From the NCBI GenBank assembly GCA_020466095.1, contig CM035807.1, positions 11,049,007-11,113,006 on the forward strand: a DNA stretch of 64,000 nucleotides, written 5' to 3'. Within the stretch, counting starts at the first letter, position 1; every line of letters begins with the position of its first letter. Shown one piece after another: positions 12,540-22,800 of this stretch. This DNA comes from Chlorops oryzae (lineage: Eukaryota > Arthropoda > Insecta > Diptera > Chloropidae). A model generated the notes under the pieces. The model saw only the letters and a program-made list of their open reading frames with translations, had not been told where the DNA came from and did no database searches. Both the position numbers and the translations under genes were made by a program.

Positions 12540-13075
12540 CAGTGGCGTAGCGAGACATTTCGGCGCCTGGGGCGCATTGGGGGCACAATACCAAAAATGC
12601 CGCCCCCTTCCCCTAGCCTAAATAAAAGGACATTTATAAATAGAGCTCGGATTTTGAATATTTTGAATTTTTTTGAATTATTTGAATTTATTGAATATTT
12701 TGAATTTTTTTTGAATTTTTTTGCATTTAACTGTGATTTTTGAATATTTTATTCTCTGAAGTAGAATTTTTTTTGTTAATTTTACAATTCAACATTTTAA
12801 TAGGCAAATTAAATCTAACTGATTTGGAATTTTTGACTGCGAATTTTTTGAATATTTTGAATTTTTTGCATTTTTGTTTGATTTTTTTGAATATTTCGAA
12901 TTTTTTGAATTTTTTTGAATTTTTTTGAATTTTTTTGAATTTTTTTGAATATGTTTTGAATATGTTTTTTGAATTTTTTTTTCATTTTTTTACATATTTA
13001 AATTCCGAGGCATATTTATAAAAATGGAAACATGATTTGGCGGATTCCCCCTTCCTCCACCTTACTGCGCTACTG
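12540..13075. mobile_element. hAT-type element with low-complexity interior
   Basis: Left terminus CAGTGGCGTAGCGAG faces right terminus TACTGCGCTACTG. The flanks ccatttta (12532-12539) and ccatccta (13076-13083) agree at 6 of 8 bases and differ by two C/T changes, as an old 8-bp duplication would. The interior (about 12650-12990) is dominated by a gaatttttt repeat. Confidence 0.65.
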
Positions 13076-13639
13076 CCATCCTAAAATCCATGAAGCCCTT
13101 AGCCGAACTCAGTTGAAATGACCCTTGCCCATTAAAGCACGCCTGTAAGCCAGACGCTGGTCACGGGAAATTTTTATTATTTCTTGGATTTCGTACTTGG
13201 AGCACGTGGTTATGTTTTGATTTCGGAGACTTTGTCGGGATTTTGTTTGGGTTTTTGTTTTCTTTTATTTGTTCAATTTTTCTGCTGACTAAAGCAAAAT
13301 TCGTGATAATATCGAAATGGGTGCTTGGTCAAGTCCATTGACGAGTTTCGATGTGTTTTTTTTTTCTCTCTTTTTGTGTCTTGATTTGAATTTTCAGTTG
13401 TATAATTTTCATAAAAAATTCTTTTGTTTTATCCACTTTGTTGATTAACCCTATTCTCAGCATAATATGCTAATTGTCGCGTGTGCTGTAGTGTTTGCAA
13501 AATATTACGATTGCCCCTTTCACCCATTATCACCGCCCAGCCCTACGCGGAGAATAATTGCGACAGGAATTTTAGGCATATCGGAGGAGGTTGGAACCCT
13601 CAAACCTTATGGGAACCAACTTAATATATGTATGTAGAT

Positions 13640-14374
13640 TAGGGTGTCCCAAAAATATGAAATTATTTCAAATTTGAAGCGTTGAATTTTGATATGAATT
13701 GTACGCCCATGGTATGCATGTTAATATTTAAGACTAACATTTCCTATTAGTTTTGAGTATTTTCCAGCGAAATTTTGTTCGAGCTATGATGATGATAAAG
13801 TCCCGGTTTAAACAGGGAGAAAAAACGGGAGACACTGGAAAGAAACACATGAGAGTGATGGAGATGGAATGTCTTTCGTCCCTGTCACTCTCATGTGTTT
13901 CCTTCCAGTGTCTCCCTTAATCTAAACACGGACAAACATAATTTGAGTATACATATGTACATATATTTCTGATATCGTGGTTATGTTGCAATATTTTCAG
14001 GAAAGCCCACGATTTTGAATATCAATATTTTTCGATGCATAATTTTGGGGGAATCAATTTGAAGAGACTTCAAGGGCAATTCCATGAATACGGTCCCACC
14101 CGTGACGTTCGCTTTCAAGGATTTAGTTAATTATAATTTAAATAAGGGACATTATTCTCAAGAATTTGAAATTTTGAAAACGTTTAACAATAGTTTCGCA
14201 CTGGAATTACCCTCATATCAAACTTCGAAGGCAATTCGGCACGGGTTATCGTAATCCAATCCTTATAATATTTAATATTTAAGCTTATAGGACCATTTAA
14301 GAAAAAAAAAAATGGAGGGTATGCGTTTCGATTTTTGAGAAATTTAATCCTCCCTTATATTTTGGGACACCCTA
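13640..14374. mobile_element. 735-bp non-autonomous DNA transposon with perfect 8-bp TSD
   Basis: Termini TAGGGTGTCCCAAAA and TTTTGGGACACCCTA are inverted. The element lies between perfect direct repeats atgtagat (13632-13639 and 14375-14382). An 8-bp duplication fits hAT or P-type transposases. There is no transposase frame inside. Confidence 0.8.
13827..13916. repeat. Internal hairpin of the 735-bp transposon
   Basis: The left arm (gggagacactgg, aacacatgagagtga) is matched by the right arm (tcactctcatgtgtt, ccagtgtctccc), with about 32 bp per arm, one small indel and a loop of about 26 bases. Confidence 0.8.
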
Positions 14375-14446
14375 ATGTAGATATTTGATGAAATCATTTA
14401 AATACCAAATCGTAGTGCAATCGAAAGAAGATCTGTGAAAGATGAA

Positions 14447-14562
14447 CCCCCTTATTCATAATCAAACTTTAAATTTAAAACATTGTTTTAATGTCAAATT
14501 TCCATACAAAAACTGAATTTAAACAATGTTTTAAAGTTAAAAATTGATTATGAATAAGGGGG
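14447..14562. mobile_element. Short palindromic MITE, cccccttattcataatcaa
   Basis: CCCCCTTATTCATAATCAA at the left is matched by TTGATTATGAATAAGGGGG at the right. A subterminal pair aaacattgttttaa/aaacaatgttttaa extends the symmetry across most of the 116 bp. The flanks are gaa and taa. Confidence 0.7.
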
Positions 14563-14689
14563 TAATTTTTATTTTACTGTTCCCCAATTTGGAAGATATT
14601 CGAGCAAGATTAAAATTTGGTTTATCTTTAAAGAATGAAGAAAGAAGAATAAAGAATAAAAATTATAGTGCAATGATTGCTCAATGCTA

Positions 14690-14900
14690 AAAGAGGCAAT
14701 TGAAACTTCAGACCCAGGCCTCGATTTAGGGGGTGGCAAGCCGGGCAAATACCCATAGCGGCACTGTGAGAGGTGGAAATTTAACATAGAATTCCGAAAA
14801 ATATTATTTTTGCCCATGAGAGACAATGAAGCTAGATCGGGGCCAGCACAGATCAGTTTTATAGAGAGCACAACTGTTATACTTCTGACTAGACGTTTGA
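14690..14900. repeat. Fragment related to the 50702-51005 MITE
   Basis: The words aggcctcgatttaggg, gcaagc, cggcactgtgag and acatagaattccgaaaa correspond in order to those inside 50820-50900. Further on, tatagagagcacaactgttat recalls the element's terminal tatagagag motif. The 178-codon minus-strand frame here overlaps this repeat and is not taken as a gene. Confidence 0.45.
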
Positions 14901-15596
14901 TCATTCGAAAAGAGTTAGATTTGCTGCAGAGAAGTTTTGACGATCCCAAACCAATTGAAGACTTAGATCTTCCAATTATCTTCGATGTGCAGATAATTCT
15001 TGGATCAAAGAATTTAGAGTGGGGGTACCTGGGCTGAAAACAACCGATATCCAACCATAGAAATTTTTGAGAGATTGAGCTCGTATTCAAAGTAATAAAA
15101 CTCAATTCTAATGCGATTATCCCAGCGTCTGAAGAAAATCCATTAAGATGAGAATAGCAGAGCTAAAACTACAAGAGGATTATAAAGGACCTTGCAAAAA
15201 GCTTACTCCTGATCACTGTCCCAACCAACTAACGCAAGAAATCGACCATTTTTAATGGTCTCTGAATACACATATAGTATTAGCTCAAAAGTTGGTCTTT
15301 CTCAAGGTCCCTTTCGCTCTAACTACCAAAAATTTTATTTTTCCTTGAAAAACTCAAATTATTTCCATTATTCAATGGCGATTATTATGACTCATATAAT
15401 TTTCACTTTTATACAAGGTGATTTAATTTAATGAATCATCCGATTCGATCCGGATATGTAGCACTATTTTTCAGAGAGTATGAATGTTGAGAGTATTTTT
15501 TGAAAATTTTATCTGGGTAACAAACCCTGCGTTTTTGAGCTTTCCCCCTTTTTCTTATAAGTTCTAAAGAACCCAGAATTATACCTCGTTTTGTGG

Positions 15597-15727
15597 CTCT
15601 TGGATAGCGTAGGTGATGCGTGCTATGCTCTTGATCCTAGGGTCTGAGGTTCGATTCCCGGCACAGGCAAAGGTATCACAATGGGTCTACGGCCTAAGTG
15701 GCAGCCATTTGAACCTCCCTACCTATA
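15597..15727 (+). mobile_element. tRNA-derived SINE copy 1
   Basis: A pol III A-box-like stretch (tagcgtaggtgatgcg) is followed about 45 bases on by a B-box (ggttcgattcc) in a tRNA-like head. The tail has the words ggtatcacaatgggtct and ggcctaagtggcagcc. The copy at 18238 has the same head, and 28390-28625 shares the tail words. A TA-flanked MITE abuts it at 15728. Confidence 0.65.
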
Positions 15728-16204
15728 CAGTGGGGTCTCGTTATAAGTCGATTCGCACTTACGTCACGTATCAATTAACACCCTGGTTCGCTATACGTCG
15801 CAAATGATTCGCAATTACGTCTAAAAGTTTGGGGGAACATTTTTTTCGTCTTTTGCTCCCCTAAGTGCCATCTCCAATGACGCGTCAGGTGCGTTCCGTC
15901 AATTGAGGCAAACACATGCAAGCATATGGAAGCAGCTCAAATCAATTGCGTTGTTGTGGACGCAGCGTAAAACGTTCTGCATCCGACGAATAATTGGAAA
16001 TCAGACATTAGAGCAGTGATGCCAGTTGTAGGGAAATTTCATTTTATGGACTTTATTAAAATTTGTGTATCAATTTTTGAGCTTTGAGGAACCAATTTGA
16101 AATTATTTCATACAATCATATGAAGAAAACTGATTCGTTATAAGTCGATTCGCTATACGTCGATTTTTTAGGAACGAGAAACGACTTATAACGAGACCCC
16201 ACTG
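15728..16204. mobile_element. pogo/Tigger-like MITE, 477 bp, TA target
   Basis: Terminal inverted repeats CAGTGGGGTCTCGTTATAAG and CTTATAACGAGACCCCACTG are perfect. The element is flanked by TA on both sides (15726-15727, 16205-16206). The direct motif cgttataagtcgattcgc recurs near both ends. It has no transposase frame. Confidence 0.85.
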
Positions 16205-16206
16205 TA

Positions 16207-17990
16207 CCTAGTTTTGAGCTTAAATGGATATTAACTTTTAACCCCTATTAGAAACCCTATCGATAGCTTGGACTCAGTGAAGGGAGTTAAATCAAATTCG
16301 AGGAATTTCTTCCAAAGCCGGAATATTTTTCGTTCGAACTTTTTCTATCGAGGCGGCCTCAAGAAGATTAAAAACTCCTGATCGCCTAGCTCAATGAAAA
16401 TTAAGTAAGGCCGCCGCGCCGCTTAAATCAATCTTTTACTATTATCGTGTTCTTAGTTTGTCTTCTCCTTCTTCTTCTGCGACAAAATCTCAGACGAGTC
16501 GCTCGAGTAAAATTCGATTGGAAATTCAATGCGACAATTTATAGGCGACAGAAAATACTCAATCAAAATTTGAGTCATTGAACCTTTAATGTCGGGGGGG
16601 AATAATTATTTTTTCGATAATAATAATAAAAGAAGTGAAACGGAGCACGGCTTTATGTTCGAATATCGAAAAAGTGAAAAATGAAATTCGAAACTTGAAA
16701 TTTGAAAAAAATTAAAATAAAAAAATAAAAAATAAAAATAATAAAATGCAAAGTGCGCAACAATACGAAGACAGACAGCTTTGGATCTTTGGATGTTGCA
16801 CTACAACAAGCGACAATAGCATAACGTACAACAACAACTGCAAAACAGCAACATAAAAACTGCAACAACACCATCGACTGCGAGGGTTTCTACAATTCAA
16901 ATTACAGTAGAGAAAGATGAGCCAAAACGAAGCTGGAGCTGAATGCGCCGAGATTCCATGGAAAACCCATAAAAAGAATAAAACTTATAGCCCCGAAAAC
17001 AACAAAAACAATCGCAACAACAACAAGCGAATATACATATGAAACCGAAATGAGCTGAGGACAATTTTTCAAAAAAAATTTTCTCGTTTTCTGTTTTTTT
17101 TTTTTCTTGCTGTTTGGTTTGGACAGGGTGTCCCGCATTGTTTGCAGCACATTTTCTTGTATTTTTACGAGTGTCCCCTTCGACAATGCTTAAAATGCAA
17201 ATTGCGTGGAACTAATTTACACTAAAATAAAAAAAATTGCTTATGAATAGAAATAAGAAATAAAAAATTCTTACAAAAAAGGATTTTTCTCTTCTTTGTG
17301 GATCATATTGAATTTCGAGGACTGAAGTGTTCTTAGGCGGAATTTATGAAGCTTCCATTTGTAGATTTCGTGGACCAACATCAAATCTGATGGCGAAGAC
17401 TCATTTGCTTCTAGGAAATCGAACGAATGTCAAAGAACTTTGATAGATTTATGTCGCCAAGCAAGGCGAAGGAGATTGTGTTGAAAAAAAATGAGAGGTA
17501 TCCCAAAAAGAAGGGGAATCGACTGGAAGAATTTGCAAACTCATTTCTTCGAAAATTTTCTCTCAAGTTATTACTTAGGTTCAAAGGCTTGATCACAAAT
17601 CTGGATACAATAGTTCACATAGGAGGTCTTAGTTTGAAGCCGTTGATCGATCGTTGATCGTTAGCAGGCCTTTAACTCGAAAGTAGAGTAGAATGACACG
17701 AGCATCTAGAGAGCTATGCGAGAGAAAATTCGGGGTTCATTGGGTATTCCTTCCATGGACCCTCCCGGCAGCAAACACAAAATTTTGATAATAAAAAAAA
17801 AACTGAAATTAAGAACAATCGTGGGATTCCATCGGCCCCTTTATGACGGTAGGGGAAACCACGGCTGAATTTTTCACTCCCTTATATGGTCTCAGTTGCG
17901 TAATTTCACCTTGCCAGGGGTTCAGGGAGAATTTTTCTCGGGGCCCTCCTCTATCCATGCTAAATTAAAAAAAAAAACCAACATGTATTT
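16207..17990. other. Gene-free stretch
   Basis: A-rich and CAA-rich DNA lies at about 16660-17030, with poly-A and poly-T runs. No coding gene was recognised. The stretch at about 17756-17945 has GGGGCCC-like words reminiscent of hAT MITE interiors, but I could not define ends. Confidence 0.45.
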
Positions 17991-17992
17991 CA

Positions 17993-18230
17993 GGGACGGA
18001 GCTAGGGAAAGAATGCTTTGGTAGTGCTTATATTGGCCACAGTGGTATATTGAACAATTATAAGACATTAACCCAAAAAAAATTTGGGGGCGTTAGAGGA
18101 AGTATAGAGAGTTCTGGACCAAAAACCCATAAAATCCAAAAAAATTCATGATGTCCGATTTTGATGAAAATTTGTATGTGAAATAAGTGAAAAATTCGAA
18201 GAATTTTGGCGCTAAAATTTTTTCAAAAAA
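17993..18230. mobile_element. Single-arm copy of the palindromic hAT family at 45687
   Basis: It begins cagggacggagctaggg and shares long words with one arm of 45687-46228: cacagtggtatattgaac, aattataagacattaaccc, gaggaagt, agagagtt-tggaccaaaaacc and aattttggcg. The mirror-image arm is absent, so this is either a half element or a non-palindromic relative. Confidence 0.6.
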
Positions 18231-18237
18231 CTAATTC

Positions 18238-18437
18238 CTGAGTGTAGGGAATGCGTGCTATGCTCTTGATCCCGGGGTCCGATGTTCGATTCCCGGCACA
18301 GGCGAAACGGTGTGTGTCCTCGCCTGGAACTGGTTTTTCCAAAATCGCATCTTAGGGGCACAATATATAAAAAGACATAACACAAACACAATAAAACCCC
18401 TCGTGGTATCACAATGGGACGGTAAACGACCTATAAA
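18238..18437 (+). mobile_element. tRNA-derived SINE copy 2
   Basis: The head gggaatgcgtgctatgctct, then ttgatcccggggtccgatg and the B-box gttcgattcccgg, match copy 1 at 15597. About 100 bp of body follow, then ggtatcacaatggga. Copy 1 lacks most of this body, so the two represent length variants. Confidence 0.65.
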
Positions 18438-18735
18438 TATGTACATACGTATGTACATATATGTGGGGAAAAAAATTAATGCGATATTTTAAAATATCTT
18501 TCGGTGGACACAGTCAGTTGACACAAGTGCGCGTGGGGCCCCCTGGGTTAGGGGCTGGGGAGTTTTTCACGCCCTAATACTCCCGATAGTTACGGCACTG
18601 TATGGTCTGCAAGACCTAGAGGACCCCGTACACTTTACAGAAGCGCTCTGTAGTAGGAATACTACTCACTCGAATGGAATCAAATGGATTTGTTCCGAAA
18701 CATTTTCGTGTGTCTGAAGCTGGAACTACATGATA

Positions 18736-19070
18736 CACTGAGCGAACTTAACCATGATTTTTTTTTTAATGCGCATTGTTATTCACAGTCCTTTTGATTT
18801 TCGAGCAGAACGAAAATTTCAAAAGAAAAATTGTTGAGTCAACAACATTTTAAAGGAAAATATTGTTTAATTACATTTCTTTTCGTTCCGTATAATTCTC
18901 ATTTGGTTTATAAAATAGGATATAAAATATTTATTCATCTTAGAAATTTTTAAGCATTGCGAAAGCAGTCCACGACAACGGAGTGACAAAATCGGTTGAA
19001 GTCCATTCGATGGCTATTTTTTTGGGGCCATGCTCAGCAGAGGGCTCTGTGGCCATTTGCTTCGGTATCC
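18736..19070 (+). repeat. CACTGAGCG repeat family, copy A (truncated)
   Basis: It starts cactgagcgaacttaacc and runs through cagtccttttgattttcg, tctcatttggtttataaaat and cacgacaacggagtgac. It is closely similar to the first half of copy C (61162-61792) and in reverse to copy B (20387-22556). The second half is missing. Confidence 0.7.
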
Positions 19071-19189
19071 CAAATGAGACGAAATTATATAGCGTGTATG
19101 AATATATATATATTTTTTTAATATGTTTTATCTTCCCTTTTAAGCTCTTAAAAGTCGATAGCTTTTCGAGAGTCAAATACTGAAGAAGA

Positions 19190-20386
19190 CAGCCGCAGCG
19201 ATTTTATTGTTCTCCGAGAAAAAGAATTCTTTTCATAAAGTTTCGCCTATTTCCGCGTTATAAAACGAATTAGCATGAGGCAATTAAAAAATTCTTGAAA
19301 AATATTTGCATTTACAAAAAAATCCCCGCGGCAAATTTACGCATAATTTACAAAACGATGTGAGGGAAAAGAAAAGGTGACAAATTCGCTATGGACGCCA
19401 AACGACGCCAGTGTGTCTCAAGGTGTCCGAAACCATGCGACAACGCCAACGACAACGACAAAAAAAAAGGCAACGGCAAGGAGTGGTAAATCAACGAAGC
19501 AACAACAGACGAACATATCGATAATGGTCAAGAGGAAGACGAGCATGCCTGGCACATTCCAAAGAAGAGCAATTGGCACAAGTTAAACTAGTGAGACCAA
19601 TCGACTGACGAAAATGAGAAAATTAGCAGAAAAAAACAAAGCGGAAGAAGAAAACGATGGATTTCATGATGAGTCCGCCTGAGGTGCCTGAGTAAACAGA
19701 TGTGGAACTGACAGCTCCGAGAATGATTGAATCCACTTAAGGCAAGCAAGCGAAATCTGCAAACAAAATCAAGGATGCAGCAGCAGCAGCAGCACAGTTG
19801 TACAAAATATGGATGTTGGATTGTATGTACGTAGCAACGGTGCGGTACGCATGTGTGAACGTGTCACGTGTGAAATCTTGCGTCACAATTTTACGCTCGA
19901 TTCTATGAGTAATTGAGCCAAGCCGCCGCCGCCGCCGCCGCATACGGACGGGCGAGCGGGCGAACGAGAATTTCGTATGCAGCGGTGTGCTCACTTAACG
20001 GTGTCAACCACCTTTGGAGCAAAAACAACAAAAAAACAAAATTAATGTAAAATTTAAGGGAAGCTGTAGCCTCTAGCCGAACCGATGCCGTATGTTTTTT
20101 TTTTTTATAGACTAACTGCTCGGGTGTAAATTGGAACGACAAATTGCGTCATGAACTTCCGTGTAACTCGAGTAGGCGGAACGTACCAGCATCAGAATCC
20201 AATCGAGCGTGGAGAACATTTCAACTTGGAGCTCGATTCGACAACGGGATGAGGGAGGAAATGAATGCTGTGAAAATAAACGAATATATTTTAAAGTCAT
20301 CAACTCATTTCGTGGTACAATGTCTGAAGCCAATTTGAGTCTAAGGGAGTTATAATTAAATTTAAGTCTATAAATCTTCTAGTAAA
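19190..20386. other. Gene-free stretch, leader-like
   Basis: CAA-rich DNA at about 19430-19520, a CAG run at 19779-19793 and a CCG run at 19922-19940 give long frames but no recognisable protein. Confidence 0.45.
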
Positions 20387-20798
20387 CACACAGAGAAAAA
20401 AAATCAACCAGAAAACTGGTTAAATCAAAAGGAAAAACATACAAAACGGCTTCAACAAGGAATATTTTTAATTTTAAAAAATTTTTCTTGTTGAAAAAAT
20501 AAAGATTTTCCTTTTGAATCAACCATATTTCAGGTTGAATTGAAATGATAATTTTCAAAAATGGATTTAAATTTAAATTTAACCACGGACATAATTGAAA
20601 TGATAAGATATTTTTTAAAATAAAAAAAAATTATCTAAAATACCTATAAAAGAAGAAATATCATAACAAATTTAATTTACGTTCAAAGCAAATGGCCACA
20701 TAGCCCACCCTATGCTGAACATAGCCCCAAAAAAATAGCCATCGGATGGACTTCATCCGATTTTGTCACTCCGTTGTCGTGACTGCTTTCGCAATGAT

Positions 20799-22320
20799 CA
20801 GTGATGCCACTCGCTCAAAAAATAATAGGGGTATTCACAAAGGCGTGTTAAAAACGTTGGAAAGTCGGAAAATCAGAAAATTCCGACTTCTTAAAAAGTT
20901 TTTAAAGTTTTTTTGTATCTTGCACAACTTTTTAAGCATATAAAATTTTCACTTTCCGACTTTCCGACTTTACTATATTCCGACGCCTTTGTGAATACCC
21001 GTAATGTATCAAAATAATTTTTCAAAAGTATCAAAAAGCATCACCTTTTCTTAAAAGAAGTATAAAAATTGTAATTTGATAACGCCAATGAAAATGTCCA
21101 TAGAAAGTTGTGGAAACTATACTAAAAAAAGAAATGGAAACTCTTTCCTTTCTTCCGGGGGCATTAGAATTTTAAAAAACTTCAAATTTCAATGTTAAAA
21201 AAATTTGTCTTTATTTTCACAATTTCAAAAGTAAAAAAAAAAAGAACAAAAACAGCTATTCGATATGCTTACAGAACATAACAAACGGGCTTAAAATTCG
21301 TACATATCTACAGCAGAGAAAAAATATCACATACCCAAATTATTTAATAAGATCAAGGATTCAATTAATTGGTATGATGAATTATATATTTCAAAATTTC
21401 TCCAATTATATTTTTCATTGCCTCAATTATATATTGTTAATTGATCAAATGATAATTCAAAAAATAGGATTTAAATTACAATTTAATTCCATCGAATAAA
21501 TTGAAATGACTCAAGTAGTTAAAAAAAAAAATGTATGTAAATTATGAATAATACAAATTGGTCATAAAAATTATTTGATCCCTGCAATTTAAAATGCATT
21601 CTATATATGCAACATAAAAAAGGGGCATTCTCCATGCGATTATTGTCACCACGTTTCGTGACTGCTTTCCATACATGATGCACTAAGATTTGAAAATAAA
21701 AGGTATTATACGTGTTAAAAACCTTATGAGAAAATAGAAAATTGTAAAATAAATACAGTTTTTAATATTGATATGCACAAGCTTTAACATTAAATAATCA
21801 CGATGTGACTTACATATGTATTCAGAACGCTACTTTGATAATTATAATGTATCAAAATATTAGTATAATCAAAATTATTTATATAGCATGTCAAATTGCA
21901 TACAAAAAAGAATTTCTTTCTTCGCTTAATACCAATCATAATGTCATTTTTCAAGTTACAATATATATTAAACTGTGGCTCCAATTAAATAATGCAATCA
22001 GGGCAAGGCTCAATCTAATATTAATTGTCATGCAAAATTTGATTATAACAGGAAATTAATTGTCATACATCTGTAGATACTTCAATTCAAGTAGAATTAG
22101 GCTTACTAGCAACTTTATTAGCAACAACTAAAAATAAAATACAGATCAGTGATATAAAACGAAATGGGAATGTCAAAATCCGTTTAGTTTTAATAAAACA
22201 GGGTTGCTAGCCCTCAAAACAAAAAAGGTATCAAATTCAGAAAAAAAGTATCTCCGTATCATTTGGTATCATCAGTATCAGTATCACTTTTGATACAATT
22301 GTATCAGTTTGGCAACACTG
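20799..22320. mobile_element. Non-autonomous hAT element nested in copy B
   Basis: Termini CAGTGATGCCA and TTTGGCAACACTG are inverted with mismatches. The perfect 8-bp direct repeats gcaatgat (20791-20798 and 22321-22328) are identical. Subterminal gtatca words crowd both ends. The inside contains a smaller MITE (20828-21001) and, at about 21310-21680, a diverged relative of the host repeat. There is no transposase frame. Confidence 0.8.
20828..21001. mobile_element. 174-bp palindromic MITE, ggggtattcacaaaggcgt
   Basis: GGGGTATTCACAAAGGCGT faces GACGCCTTTGTGAATACCC, with subterminal aaagtcggaaaatc against its inverse. It is flanked by TA on both sides. A second copy is at 61964-62131. It inserted into the hAT element at 20799-22320. 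Confidence 0.85.
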
Positions 22321-22656
22321 GCAATGATTGAAAAGTTCTAAGATGTATGAATATCTTATATGTCCTATTTTATAAACCAAATGAGAATTATACCGAACGT
22401 AAAGAAATGTAATTAAACATATTTCCTTTCAAATCAACCAAAAATGTTGTTCACTCAACCATTTTTCTTTTGAAATTTTTGTTCTGCTCGAAAATCAAAA
22501 GGACTGTGAATAACAATGCGCCCTTTAAAAAAAATCATGGTTAAGTTCGCTCAGTGTTGTTGGCTGGGTTATCTATTTTATATCTATTTTTTTATTCTGA
22601 TCTTTTTTCTACAGTGGATGCGGATATAAATTGAAATAAATATGTAAGTACAGCGC

Positions 22657-22800
22657 TGGATGGATACAATAAAATGAGACCTAGAGGCTGTAGGACTTAC
22701 CTGGGATGATGCAACCGACAGAACAAAAAGGGAGGAACTGGTCGCATTTTGCGGACCCCGGGATAGACCGGGATAGTTAAACTCGCAAGAAGAAGAAGAA
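22657..22800 (+). pseudogene. 3' stub of a non-LTR retrotransposon polyprotein
   Basis: The frame from 22657 reads WMDTIK, an in-frame TGA, then DLEAVGLTWDDATDRTKR, EELVAFCGPRDRPG and a stop. A W-D-DL-x(5)-T-x-DA-DR-x(4)-LV pattern with a CGPRD-like tail is typical of the extreme C-terminus of endonuclease/RT polyproteins of RTE/CR1-like LINEs. It is followed by a gaagaagaagaag tract, as expected for a simple-repeat tail. This is a short, dead 5'-truncated copy. Confidence 0.45.

Larger units (their letters stand above)
20387..22556 (-). repeat. CACTGAGCG repeat family, copy B, split by a hAT insertion
   Basis: Reading the minus strand from 22556, the sequence cactgagcgaacttaacc to cactt matches copies A and C. 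It is broken at 22320, resumes at 20798, and continues through ccgatggctattttttt and cctgaaatatggttgattca to the end near 20387. Removing 20799-22320 plus one duplicated gcaatgat restores the order seen in copy C. Confidence 0.7.

Noticed and set aside
14569..15105. 178-codon minus-strand open frame
   Set aside because: It begins and ends in repeat DNA and overlaps a fragment related to the MITE at 50702. No family features were seen.
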